A DNA stretch of 48,128 nucleotides from Oxalobacteraceae bacterium (GTDB lineage: Bacteria; Pseudomonadota; Gammaproteobacteria; Burkholderiales; Burkholderiaceae_D), in assembly GCA_027485795.1 (NCBI GenBank), contig JAIXQK010000073.1:1-48128 (forward strand). Direction: 5' to 3'. Below are positions 15,137 through 23,924 of the stretch, piece by piece (the first letter of the stretch is position 1; every line of letters begins with the position of its first letter). The notes under the pieces are model-generated. The model was given only the letters and a program-made list of their open reading frames with translations. It was not told the DNA's origin and searched no databases. Made by a program: the position numbers and the translations under genes.

Positions 15137-17152
15137 ATGAGTGCTCTGCTTCACGCAGCCACCATCTTCTCCAGCGCATTTCTGCTGTTTCTGGTCCAAC
15201 CGATCGTCTCTAAACATATCCTGCCGTGGTTCGGCGGATCGGCGGCGGTATGGGCAACCTGTCTGGTCTTTTTTCAGAGCGCGCTGCTACTCGGCTACGC
15301 CTACGCAGACCGAATCACACGCTGGTTACCACCGCGCCGACAGCCATTGCCCCATGCGGCGCTGCTTCTGATCAGCTTGTTGATGCTGCCCGTGTTAGCC
15401 GACCCCAGCTGGCGACCTGTCGGCAATGAGGAACCAAGCCTTTATATTTTGTTGCTGCTCAGCGCCACCGTCGGTCTACCTTACCTGATGCTATCAACTA
15501 CCGGCCCACTAATTCAAGCGTGGGCAGCCCATACGGGCCACGGCACCGAGGTTTATCGCTTGTTCTCCTTGTCGAACCTGGCGTCGCTGCTCGCGCTACT
15601 ATGTTACCCATTCTTGATCGAGCCCTGGCTATCACTCCAAGCACAGTCGACCATATGGTCTTTGATCTACGCATGTTTTGTGGGTCTTTGCATCGCTTCT
15701 GGTATCGCCCTGACACGCAATAGCGCGCAAACAGTCAGCCAACAAAATGAAGCGGCGCAGGAGCAGTCGCCCACGCTAGGACGTCAGCTATTATGGCTTT
15801 CGCTGGCAGCACTGAGCGCTTGGTTACTGCTCGGCGTGACTAATCACATCACACAAAACATTGCGGCCATTCCGTTCCTTTGGATCTTGCCACTGACGCT
15901 CTATCTGCTGAGCTTTGTGCTGTGCTTCGAAAGCGAACGCTGGTATCGTCGTAGTTGGTGGCTAGCCCCCTTTGTTGTACTACTGGCGACGGCTGCCTAC
16001 GGACTGCAAGATAACAAGCTCGGCCTGAATGTTGTGTGGGCTGTTCCGCTGTATTGCGGCACGCTGTTCGTCGCGACCATGTTCTTGCACGGCGAGTTAG
16101 CCTCACTTCGGCCCAGTACACGACATCTCACGCGGTTCTATTTGGCCTTATCGCTTGGCGGCGCTTTGGGCGGTGCCTTGGTCGGTCTGTTGGCGCCACG
16201 GGTATTGCCTGCTTACTATGAACTTGGTATTGGCTTTGTACTGACAGGCTTGTTGGCAGCCTTCGTCATGCGCGATAAAAAAATAACCGCTGCAATTGGC
16301 TTTTTGTTGGCGTTAATTTGCAGCATGATGTTGTGGCGGCAAATTCACGCCGACCTGAACTCGGCGCACCTACTGACTCGAAATTTTTACGGCCGGCTGC
16401 TCGTCCGTGACATACCCACATCAACGCCTGGCGTCACTGTGCGCCGTCTGCTACACGGAGCCATTCTGCATGGCGAAGAGTACCTGTCTGGACCAAACCG
16501 CAACAAGCCAACCACCTACTACGGGATCAGCTCGGGGATCGGTCGATTACTTGCCGTACCCGATAACATTGGCCATCGCGTCGTTGGCGTAGTGGGTCTC
16601 GGCACCGGCACCCTTGCGGCTTACGGAGAACAAGGCGATCGATTCCGGTTTTACGATATCGATCCGTCAGTGATTAACATTGCAAAAACAGAATTTGGGT
16701 ATCTGCGCAATAGCCATGCAGTAATTGAGACGATACTTGGCGATGCCAGACTCAATCTCGAACGCGAAGTGCCTAACGGTTTTGATGTTCTGGTGATCGA
16801 TGCATTCTCAGGCGATTCGATACCGGTGCATCTCATTACGCGCGAGGCACTGGCGCTTTACCGTCGGCATATGAAACCCGATGGCATCATCGCATTCCAT
16901 GTATCGAATCGGTACTTGTCGCTTGCGCCGGTGGTCGAAAAGCTGTCAGAGGATGCAGGCATGCACGCCATGCTGATCTCAGACAATCAACCGGCCGCGC
17001 CACTCCTGAACACAGACTGGGTGCTAGTCGCTGCGACACGAGAGGCGCTGATGCGACCCTCATTAATGAGAGTCGCCACGAAGCCGCCCATCATTGAGGG
17101 TTTACAGCCTTGGACAGACGACAGCAATAACCTGTTCAAGGTACTGAAGTAA
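15137..17152 (+). CDS. membrane-fused spermidine-synthase-like protein
   Basis: 671 residues. The first roughly 410 form a polytopic membrane domain (start AATIFSSAFLLFLVQPIVSK, about a dozen hydrophobic segments). The C-terminal 230 form a Rossmann methyltransferase/aminopropyltransferase fold with the glycine loop VVGLGTGTLAAY, YDIDPSVINIA, LGDARLNLE and VIDAFSGDSIPVHL. This matches the family often annotated as fused MFS/spermidine synthase. The canonical spermidine synthase GGGDG loop is replaced, so polyamine synthesis should not be assumed. It starts 44 bp after the tRNA on the same strand with no terminator between, so some read-through from the tRNA promoter is possible. Substrate unknown. 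Confidence 0.85.
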   Translation: MSALLHAATIFSSAFLLFLVQPIVSKHILPWFGGSAAVWATCLVFFQSALLLGYAYADRITRWLPPRRQPLPHAALLLISLLMLPVLADPSWRPVGNEEPSLYILLLLSATVGLPYLMLSTTGPLIQAWAAHTGHGTEVYRLFSLSNLASLLALLCYPFLIEPWLSLQAQSTIWSLIYACFVGLCIASGIALTRNSAQTVSQQNEAAQEQSPTLGRQLLWLSLAALSAWLLLGVTNHITQNIAAIPFLWILPLTLYLLSFVLCFESERWYRRSWWLAPFVVLLATAAYGLQDNKLGLNVVWAVPLYCGTLFVATMFLHGELASLRPSTRHLTRFYLALSLGGALGGALVGLLAPRVLPAYYELGIGFVLTGLLAAFVMRDKKITAAIGFLLALICSMMLWRQIHADLNSAHLLTRNFYGRLLVRDIPTSTPGVTVRRLLHGAILHGEEYLSGPNRNKPTTYYGISSGIGRLLAVPDNIGHRVVGVVGLGTGTLAAYGEQGDRFRFYDIDPSVINIAKTEFGYLRNSHAVIETILGDARLNLEREVPNGFDVLVIDAFSGDSIPVHLITREALALYRRHMKPDGIIAFHVSNRYLSLAPVVEKLSEDAGMHAMLISDNQPAAPLLNTDWVLVAATREALMRPSLMRVATKPPIIEGLQPWTDDSNNLFKVLK

Positions 17153-17193
17153 GCGCCTCGGCGCGAGCGCTGTTAACGGCCGTAGCGGCGTCA

Positions 17194-17685
17194 TTAGTTA
17201 AGTTTGCGCGGCTTTCCAAAGCTACCTTCTTTGGGAAACAAAAAGGTCGTCTTGCTCGGGCCCATGCCAACAATCTGCACCATCGCACCTTGCTCGCCCG
17301 CTGAGCCATCATAGTGCACCGCGCCTGCCTTATGAAACATGTAGGTGCCGGGTTTCAATGGCGTGGTGGCCTTCGGATCCCAGCTATCGTCAGTGCCTGC
17401 ATTCCAAGTACCTTGCACCACGATCACATGCCGGTCCTCGCCATGAAAATGCGGCGAGCTCATGACACCCGGTGGAAAGTAGGCGCGGATCACATATAAA
17501 CCGGGTTTGCTCGGGTCACCAAACACAACGGCAAGTTTCGCACCGGCGTCAGCATCCTGCCAAACCAGTTTCTCAGTTGGCATGATCAAAAAATCCGCCT
17601 CGCTAGGTGCAGAATAAGAGGGCGCTATCGCCAACACTGAGGCCAACGATAACGCTGCTAACGGCAAAAATACTTTCCCCTGCAT
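17194..17685 (-). CDS. exported cupin-domain protein
   Basis: 163 residues with a signal peptide (hydrophobic core LPLAALSLASVLAIA, cleavage near Ala26) and a single small beta-barrel cupin domain. Cupin motif 1 is GVMSSPHFHGEDRHVIVVQG with His79 and His81. Motif 2 is PGTYMFHKAGAVHYDG with His124. These histidines are likely to bind one metal ion. Family members include dioxygenases, isomerases and sugar-binding proteins, so the reaction cannot be named. It is divergent from the FAH gene and convergent with the preceding membrane protein. Confidence 0.85.
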   Translation of the reverse strand: MQGKVFLPLAALSLASVLAIAPSYSAPSEADFLIMPTEKLVWQDADAGAKLAVVFGDPSKPGLYVIRAYFPPGVMSSPHFHGEDRHVIVVQGTWNAGTDDSWDPKATTPLKPGTYMFHKAGAVHYDGSAGEQGAMVQIVGMGPSKTTFLFPKEGSFGKPRKLN

Positions 17686-17840
17686 GAACTACCCCCATCC
17701 AATATTTTGTTTGAAAATTTATATGACGATCCAATTCGAAGATAACACAGCGCTATTCACTGGAATATTGAAAAAACTTTGTCTCGCACAGGCATAATGA
17801 CGCTTGATAACTTCCATATTGATAATCAAAGGAGATTCAA

Positions 17841-18695
17841 ATGAAGCTGGTGCGCTACGGTCGACTCGGTCACGAAAAACCAGGACTCATTGATGCCGAT
17901 GGCAAGCTGAGAGATTTATCCTCGATCATTGATGATATCGAACCGGCGCAGTTATCCGATAAATCACTCGCCAAACTTGGCCGTATCAAGCACGCAAGTC
18001 TGCCTGCAGTACGTGGTAAGCCGCGCTTCGGCGCGCCGGTATCCGGCATTGGCAAGATTGTGGCGATCGGCCTCAACTACGCTGATCACGCGGCCGAGGC
18101 CGGTTTACGAGTGCCGACCGAGCCAATCATCTTTATGAAGGCGATCACCTGCCTGAATGGCCCCAATGATGATGTGATGCTGCCGAAAGAAGTCACCAAG
18201 GCCGACTGGGAAGTTGAGCTCGGCGTGGTGATTGGTACGAAAGCGCAATATGTCAGCGAGCGACAGGCGCTGTCGTATGTCGCTGGCTATTGCATCGTCA
18301 ATGACGTGTCCGAGCGCGCCTTTCAAACCGAGCGGGGTGGTACCTGGGACAAAGGCAAGGGCTGCGATACCTTTGGTCCGGTGGGGCCATGGCTAGTTAC
18401 ACGCGATGAGATCACAAATCCGCAACGACTGAATCTATGGCTGGACCTGAACGGTGAGCGCTGCCAGACCGGCAACACTCGGACCATGATTTTCTCCGTC
18501 GCGAAAATCGTTAGCTATGTCAGCCGCTTCATGACGCTCATGCCGGGCGATGTTATTGCGACCGGCACGCCACCCGGCGTTGGCATGGGAATGAAACCGC
18601 CCCGCTTCCTGGCCCCGGGTGACGAGATGCGGCTAGGTATTGATGGTCTGGGTGAACAGCATCAGCGAGTCGTGGCCTACCGCAAGGTGCGATAA
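17841..18695 (+). CDS. fumarylacetoacetate hydrolase (FAH) family protein
   Basis: 284 residues. The N-terminal subdomain of about 65 residues is followed by the FAH catalytic domain (about 68-280) with KIVAIGLNYADHAAE, the divalent-metal ligands Glu124 and Glu126 in DWEVELG, Asp155 in NDVSERAFQ, then KGKGCDTFGPVGPWLVT and IATGTPPGVGMG. The KGKGCDTFGP segment is typical of members annotated as ureidoglycolate lyase or 2-keto-3-deoxy acid hydrolases. The short length differs from true tyrosine-pathway FAH. A good ribosome site (AAAGGAG) precedes the ATG. It lies tail to tail with maiA, 19 bp apart, which may hint at a shared aromatic pathway, but substrate is not settled. Confidence 0.9.
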   Translation: MKLVRYGRLGHEKPGLIDADGKLRDLSSIIDDIEPAQLSDKSLAKLGRIKHASLPAVRGKPRFGAPVSGIGKIVAIGLNYADHAAEAGLRVPTEPIIFMKAITCLNGPNDDVMLPKEVTKADWEVELGVVIGTKAQYVSERQALSYVAGYCIVNDVSERAFQTERGGTWDKGKGCDTFGPVGPWLVTRDEITNPQRLNLWLDLNGERCQTGNTRTMIFSVAKIVSYVSRFMTLMPGDVIATGTPPGVGMGMKPPRFLAPGDEMRLGIDGLGEQHQRVVAYRKVR

Positions 18696-18714
18696 TCACG
18701 ATCAACTTGGCGCA

Positions 18715-19362
18715 TCACTCGGCATCGGGCTGATGCGCCGGCGAGGCATCCACGAAAGCTGGTAGCTTCAGGCAGGCCTCATTAATTCGAAGGATGGTGG
18801 GCATGCCTGAGAGGTCGCATTGCATGCGCTGACCATTCGCCACCTGCGGTATCAGCACACAGTCCGCAAAACCCGGCGTATCACCAAAGCAGAACCGACC
18901 CACCCGAGCATCGTGCGCCAGTACACGCTCAACGCTAGCGAGCCCCTGCTCGACCCAGTGACGGTACCAACGGTTCTTGTCATCCTCGGACACGCCCATC
19001 TCATTTTGCAGATAACGCAGTACCCGCAAGTTGTCGATTGGATGGATGTCGCAAGCAATCGACAGCGCGATACTACGTACCCATGCCCTATCAGTGGGAT
19101 TCGTTGGCAGTAATGCGGGGAACGGATAGGTTTCCTCGAGATACTCGATCAGCGCCAGTGACTGCGTCAGCGCATCACCCGAATCCAATTGCAAAGTGGG
19201 CACCAGTGCATCCGCGTTCAACTTACGGTAGTGAGGCTTGAATTGCTCGCCACCCTCCTTCAGTAAGTGGACGGGTATGAGCTCATACGACAAACCCTTC
19301 AGATTCAGCGCAATGCGCACGCGGTAAGAGGCCGAGCTTCGAAAATAGCTAAAGAGTTTCAT
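18715..19362 (-). CDS. maiA: maleylacetoacetate isomerase (zeta-class glutathione transferase)
   Basis: 215 residues with the thioredoxin-like N-terminal domain (MKLFSYFRSSASYRVRIALNLKG) and an all-helical C-terminal domain ending GFADCVLIPQVANGQR, the maleylacetoacetate isomerase layout. It converts maleylacetoacetate to fumarylacetoacetate with glutathione in tyrosine or gentisate-type catabolism. The zeta-class SSCSWRVR motif reads SSASYRVR, so Cys is replaced by Ala while the catalytic Ser is kept. The start at 19362 gives the family N-terminus; a longer frame to 19428 adds unrelated residues. It is convergent with the FAH-family gene. Confidence 0.9.
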   Translation of the reverse strand: MKLFSYFRSSASYRVRIALNLKGLSYELIPVHLLKEGGEQFKPHYRKLNADALVPTLQLDSGDALTQSLALIEYLEETYPFPALLPTNPTDRAWVRSIALSIACDIHPIDNLRVLRYLQNEMGVSEDDKNRWYRHWVEQGLASVERVLAHDARVGRFCFGDTPGFADCVLIPQVANGQRMQCDLSGMPTILRINEACLKLPAFVDASPAHQPDAE

Positions 19363-19520
19363 TGGTGGAAAAGAGCTAAACAAAACTTGGCCATTATGCC
19401 AGTCAGATCCGCATTCCCGACCGACCAATCCGGCACTGCTTTATTACTCAAAAGCTTGAAACTGGAACACCGGCTATGTCACTGGTCACACATCGCTCTC
19501 GACGTTTAAGGAGATGCACG

Positions 19521-20210
19521 ATGCGGCCACATGATGCAGGAAAATTTCTCACAGCTGCGCAGCAAGCTGCTTGGGACAGCGGTAATCATGATGCGATTCA
19601 GGCTGCCGATGATGCGGCGCTGGCCCAAGCTCTAATGGCAAGCCTGGCCGAGCTGGAAACCGCAAAAAACCAAGACGATGTCGTGACAGAGGATGACTTG
19701 TTGCAAGCGGCTATTACGGAAAGCCTGGCATTGGCTGGCAAAGGCTCGGCAAAATCAAATAATCAGACAAGTATGCTTGAATATCTGGATATTCAAGCGA
19801 AGAAAACCTCAGAACTGCGAACTTGGTTTACGCAGAGCGGCTTTGATATTGTCCGTAACTCAGGCGGTGGCTCCAACAACTGCCTACTAATCTCACTACT
19901 GCAACATGCAACCGGTGACTACAGTAGCGAACACGCTGCAGACGTACACCACTATCGTCAGCAATTAATGAAATGGGATAAGACTATCCAAGCAACTGAC
20001 CCGCTACCCTCGTCAGGAGAGATCATCAAGCGACTCATCAACCAGATCATCAAAGACAAAGGAAGTGAGCACCGATTCGCGATCGCCGGCCCCGGGCTTG
20101 GTTCAGAGCCAAGCTGGCATTTTTACGGAGAAGGAAAAGATTATGCGATTATCTTCGATCAGTCGGGCCATTACGAAGCAGTCATTCCCCGCAAGACCAA
20201 GCAGCCCTGA
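19521..20210 (+). CDS. tandem-UIM protein with candidate OTU-like cysteine protease domain
   Basis: 229 residues from the ATG at 19521, which follows AAGGAG; a longer frame from 19476 has no such site. Two ubiquitin-interacting motifs are clear. The first is DDAALAQALMASLAE (Leu34, Ala37, Ser41, Glu44) and the second EDDLLQAAITESL (Leu61, Ala64, Ser68). Both match acidic-LxxA-hydrophobic-xxSL exactly. The C-terminal half (about 95-225) has SGGGSNNCLLISLLQ with Cys121 and GHYEAVIPR with His217, arranged like the catalytic Cys and His of OTU-type deubiquitinases. The Asp usual three residues before Cys is Ser118. There is no signal peptide or membrane segment. UIMs are otherwise mainly eukaryotic. 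A deubiquitinase-type effector or ubiquitin-like processing enzyme is inferred, not shown. Confidence 0.6.
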   Translation: MRPHDAGKFLTAAQQAAWDSGNHDAIQAADDAALAQALMASLAELETAKNQDDVVTEDDLLQAAITESLALAGKGSAKSNNQTSMLEYLDIQAKKTSELRTWFTQSGFDIVRNSGGGSNNCLLISLLQHATGDYSSEHAADVHHYRQQLMKWDKTIQATDPLPSSGEIIKRLINQIIKDKGSEHRFAIAGPGLGSEPSWHFYGEGKDYAIIFDQSGHYEAVIPRKTKQP

Positions 20211-20315
20211 CGATCCGGTACGTTGTTATGTGCCGATCGTAGGCCAGCGCATGGAAACTAGTAGAAAAAAACGGTAAGGCAAGTGATCTTCGGGAGCAGC
20301 CAAGTGACCTTGCTC

Positions 20316-21041
20316 TCAACCACCAAGGTAAGCCTCCACCACCCTCGTGTCCTGCAGCAAATTTGCAGCTGTGTCATGTAATACGACACGGCCGCTTTCC
20401 ATCACATAGCCACGCGTTGCAATTGACAACGCCTGCCTCACGTTCTGCTCAACCAAGAGAATAGTAACCCCTTGCTGCGCGACTGCGCGAACCACCTCAA
20501 AAATTCGTTCGACCATGATGGGTGCAAGACCCATCGATGGCTCATCCAATAGCAATAGCCGCGGGCGGCTCATGAGTGCACGTGCCATCGCCAGCATCTG
20601 CTGCTCACCGCCAGACAAGGTACCCGCCAATTGCGACTGACGTTCCTTCAGGCGCGGAAAAGTCTCGAACCAACGCTCGATATCTGTAGCGATATCGCCC
20701 ATATCATTGCGTGCATAAGCACCCATCAACAGGTTTTCACGGATGGTCATTCGGGTAAAAACGCCCCGCCCCTCGGGAACCATGGCTAGTCCAAGTTGTG
20801 GCAGACGATGTGCCGCCAAGTTATCAATCGCGCTACCCGCGAACTGAACTGAACCGGTACAACGGGAGGCAACAAGCGTGCGCGTGATCGCCTTCAGCGT
20901 GGTTGTCTTGCCCGCACCATTGGCACCGATCAGCGTGACCAACTCACCCTCGCCCACGTCCAGCGATAAATCACGCACTGCCTGAATACCGCCAAAGGCC
21001 ACGGACAGCGCATTCACCTTAAGTAGTGGCGTCATACTCAT
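20316..21041 (-). CDS. livF: branched-chain amino acid ABC transporter ATP-binding protein LivF (cassette 1)
   Basis: 241 residues, a single ABC domain with Walker A GANGAGKTT, the LivF-type segment LGLAMVPEGRGVF, signature LSGGEQQM, LLLDEPSMGLAP and H-loop region LLVEQNVRQAL. It pairs with LivG on the cytoplasmic face of the LivHM permease. It is the last gene of fkpB-ispH-livHMGF. Its ATG overlaps the livG stop by four bases. No substrate-binding protein gene and no clear terminator follow. Confidence 0.95.
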   Translation of the reverse strand: MSMTPLLKVNALSVAFGGIQAVRDLSLDVGEGELVTLIGANGAGKTTTLKAITRTLVASRCTGSVQFAGSAIDNLAAHRLPQLGLAMVPEGRGVFTRMTIRENLLMGAYARNDMGDIATDIERWFETFPRLKERQSQLAGTLSGGEQQMLAMARALMSRPRLLLLDEPSMGLAPIMVERIFEVVRAVAQQGVTILLVEQNVRQALSIATRGYVMESGRVVLHDTAANLLQDTRVVEAYLGG

Positions 21042-21808
21042 GCGGCTTCGCGGCCCAGATAAGCAGTAATCACCGCTGGGTTACGCTGCACCTCTGCAGC
21101 ACTACCACCTGCGATGACTTTGCCATAATCGAGTACTGTGATCTGATCACACAGCGCCATCACCATCTTGACATCATGTTCAATGAGCAAAATCGTGGTA
21201 CCCATAGCACGAATCTGCTGCAACAACTCGCTCAAGCTAGCCTTCTCGGTGGCGTTCATACCCGCTGCCGGCTCATCAAGTGCGAGTAGCAGAGGCTCAG
21301 TAGCCAGCGCCCGCGCAATCTCGACGCGACGCTGGTCACCATAGGAAAGATAGCGTGCGGTGCGATGCGCTAATGCATCGATACCCACCAGCGCCAGCAA
21401 AGCCATAGCCCTGTGCTTGATTTCACGCTCTTCATCGCGCGCCGCTCGGTGTCGGAATACCGCACCCAATACGCCCTGACGGGTTCTTACATGGCGCCCT
21501 ACCATCACATTCTCGAGTGCCGTCATCTCACCGAACAAGCGCAGATTCTGAAACGTGCGTGCAATGCCTGCTTGCGCAACAAGGTGCGGTGAAGATGGTG
21601 AATACGGCTGGGCATTCAGGGTAAAGCGACCACTGTCTGGCTGATAGAGGCCAGTAATCACGTTGAAGCAGGTTGTCTTGCCTGCGCCATTTGGCCCGAT
21701 CAAGCCATGGATTTGCCCACGATGGACGGACAGGCTGACATCGTCCAGGGCCTGTAGACCACCGAAACGCTTGCTGGCACCTTCGACGATAAGTAGCGGC
21801 GCGCTCAT
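21038..21808 (-). CDS. livG: branched-chain amino acid ABC transporter ATP-binding protein LivG (cassette 1)
   Basis: 256 residues. It has Walker A GPNGAGKTT, the LivG-type ARTFQNLRLFGEMTALENVMVG, a shortened signature LSYGDQRRVEIARAL, LLALDEPAAGMN and LLIEHDVKMVM. The C-terminal extension AYLGREA is typical of LivG. It overlaps livM upstream and livF downstream by four bases each, so the three are translated together. All ATPase motifs are intact. Confidence 0.95.
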   Translation of the reverse strand: MSAPLLIVEGASKRFGGLQALDDVSLSVHRGQIHGLIGPNGAGKTTCFNVITGLYQPDSGRFTLNAQPYSPSSPHLVAQAGIARTFQNLRLFGEMTALENVMVGRHVRTRQGVLGAVFRHRAARDEEREIKHRAMALLALVGIDALAHRTARYLSYGDQRRVEIARALATEPLLLALDEPAAGMNATEKASLSELLQQIRAMGTTILLIEHDVKMVMALCDQITVLDYGKVIAGGSAAEVQRNPAVITAYLGREAA

Positions 21809-22971
21809 GCTAAACGCTCAGCGGAAACCATCTGCAGCTCTTTACGCGGCGAGGGCCACAGACCTGCAGGGCGCGCCAACATAATCAGCACCAACGCCAA
21901 GCCATACAGTAATTGGCGGAGTACTTCAGCATCAATCCAGACCTGCCCGAACAAAGCTGTTTGTACAGGCTCGACGGTATGCCGCAACACTTCAGGCAAT
22001 ACCGCTAGCAGCACAGCGCCGAGCACCACGCCGGGAATATGGCCTATCCCTCCCAACACCACCATCGCTAGAATCGCGATTGAATCTGTCAGGGTGAAGG
22101 ACTCTGGCGAGATGAATCCCTGAAACGCGCCAAACATCGCACCAGCGACACCCCCAAAACTCGCGCCCATGGCAAACGCAAGCAGCTTCATGTTTCGGAC
22201 GTTGATGCCCATCGCTTTCGCCGCAATCTCATCCTCGCGAATCGCGACCCATGCACGACCTAAGCGCGAGTGCTGCAGGCGTGTAGAGAAAAGTATGATG
22301 ACAATACAGAGCAGCAGGAAGAGATAGTAGTACGCGTTGACCGATGGCATGACCAGGCCGCCCACGCTGACGACACCCGCCTCGCCAGCGAGCGAAACAC
22401 CGCCGATACGAATCGGGTCAATCAGGTTGATACCTTGCGGGCCGTTGGTGATGTTGATCGGTCCGTTCAGGTTATTCATGAAGATACGAATGATCTCACC
22501 GAAGCCAAGCGTGACTATCGCCAGATAGTCACCCCTTAACTTGAGCGTAGGTGCGCCGAGCAAGGCGCCCGCAATACCCGCCACCAGTGCTGCAATCGGT
22601 ACGATCAGCCAGACTGATAAATGGATGCCTTGAGCCGCGATCACCGGACCGACGAAATCCGTCAGCCATACGCCCGCAGCGGGATAGTCGATGTTTAGAG
22701 ATTCAATCGTTGCGACCAATTGCGGCGACGCCAGCAAGCCAGCGAGATAGGCGCCAATCGCGAAGAAAGCCACATAGCCCAGATCGAGCAAGCCGGCGAA
22801 ACCTACCACCACATTCAAGCCGAGTGCCAGCATGATGTACAGCAGCGCGACATCGGCGATACGCACCCAGGCATTGCCGAAGGGTGCGGCAAGGAAAGGG
22901 AACACCAGCACCGCAATCACCAACAGCGTTAGCTTGATGCGCGACGACAAGGCAACTTCAGTCGTGTTCAT
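21805..22971 (-). CDS. livM: branched-chain amino acid ABC transporter permease LivM (cassette 1)
   Basis: 388 residues with about ten hydrophobic segments. Family blocks are YIMLALGLNVVVGFAGLLDLGYVAFFAIGAY, the LRGDYLAIVTLGFGEIIRI coupling segment and MVVLGGIGHIPGVVLGA. It forms the inner-membrane channel with LivH. It is longer than LivM of the second cassette (318 residues), mainly because of an insert between residues about 80 and 120 and a longer C-terminus. It starts 18 bp after livH. Confidence 0.94.
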   Translation of the reverse strand: MNTTEVALSSRIKLTLLVIAVLVFPFLAAPFGNAWVRIADVALLYIMLALGLNVVVGFAGLLDLGYVAFFAIGAYLAGLLASPQLVATIESLNIDYPAAGVWLTDFVGPVIAAQGIHLSVWLIVPIAALVAGIAGALLGAPTLKLRGDYLAIVTLGFGEIIRIFMNNLNGPINITNGPQGINLIDPIRIGGVSLAGEAGVVSVGGLVMPSVNAYYYLFLLLCIVIILFSTRLQHSRLGRAWVAIREDEIAAKAMGINVRNMKLLAFAMGASFGGVAGAMFGAFQGFISPESFTLTDSIAILAMVVLGGIGHIPGVVLGAVLLAVLPEVLRHTVEPVQTALFGQVWIDAEVLRQLLYGLALVLIMLARPAGLWPSPRKELQMVSAERLA

Positions 22972-22989
22972 TCAGGCAGAATCCCTGGC

Positions 22990-23919
22990 TCACGAGCGAT
23001 CGGCGACTCGCTCGCCCATCAGCCCTGAAGGTCGTAGCGTGAGGACCAGAATCAATACGATGAAGGCGAAGATATCCTGATAGTGACTGCCAAGCACACC
23101 CGAGGTTAGATCACCAATGTAACCCGCGCCTAGGCTCTCAATCAGTCCGAGCAGAATACCGCCCAGCATGGCGCCATAGATATTGCCGATGCCACCAAGC
23201 ACTGCAGCTGAAAACGCTTTGAGCCCCGGCACAAAGCCCATCGCAAACTGCGCAGAAGCATAGTTCGCTGCCCACATCACGCCGGCAACCGCAGCCAAAG
23301 AAGCACCAATCGCGAAGGTCAGCATGATCACGCGATTGGCATCGACGCCCATCAACGCAGCAACGCGTGGGTTCTCGGCGACTGCACGCATCGCACGCCC
23401 CATACGCGTTCGCTCCACCAGTAAGGTAAGTGCCACCATAGATACCAGCGCCAGCAGCAACAGCAAGATCTGCGTTGGCGTGATCAGACCACCGGCGATA
23501 TGCAAGGGCTCGACCGGCAGCACCTGTGGAAATGGAAGTGGATCACGCCCCCAGAGCATCATCGCAAAGGTCTGCAACAGAATCGACACCCCGATCGCCG
23601 TGATCAAAGGCGCGAGTCGCGGCGCATTGCGTAAGCGACGATACGCAACACGCTCGATCAGGAGACTCACAATGACGCAGACCGGTACCGCACCCACCAC
23701 GGCGATCGCTAGCTTGATCAGGCCGGGCCACTCAGGTACCCAATGCTGTAGCAATTGCAGAATGGACCACCCGGTGAGTGCGCCGATCATCAACACATCA
23801 CCGTGGGCAAAGTTAATCAGGTTCAGCACACCATAGACCATGGTGTACCCCAGCGCGATCAAGGCATACATGCTGCCCAGTACCAAACCGTTAATCAGCT
23901 GCTGGACCAGCATCTCCAT
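22990..23919 (-). CDS. livH: branched-chain amino acid ABC transporter permease LivH (cassette 1)
   Basis: 309 residues, polytopic. It begins MEMLVQQLINGLVLGSMYALIALGYTMVYGVLNLINFAHGD, the LivH hallmark, and carries GRAMRAVAENPRVAALMGV (the cytoplasmic coupling loop) and AFSAAVLGGIGNIYGAMLGG. Its ATG lies only 5 bp after the ispH stop, so it looks co-transcribed with fkpB and ispH. It is the first transport gene of the cassette. Confidence 0.95.
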   Translation of the reverse strand: MEMLVQQLINGLVLGSMYALIALGYTMVYGVLNLINFAHGDVLMIGALTGWSILQLLQHWVPEWPGLIKLAIAVVGAVPVCVIVSLLIERVAYRRLRNAPRLAPLITAIGVSILLQTFAMMLWGRDPLPFPQVLPVEPLHIAGGLITPTQILLLLLALVSMVALTLLVERTRMGRAMRAVAENPRVAALMGVDANRVIMLTFAIGASLAAVAGVMWAANYASAQFAMGFVPGLKAFSAAVLGGIGNIYGAMLGGILLGLIESLGAGYIGDLTSGVLGSHYQDIFAFIVLILVLTLRPSGLMGERVADRS

Positions 23920-23924
23920 CGTGA

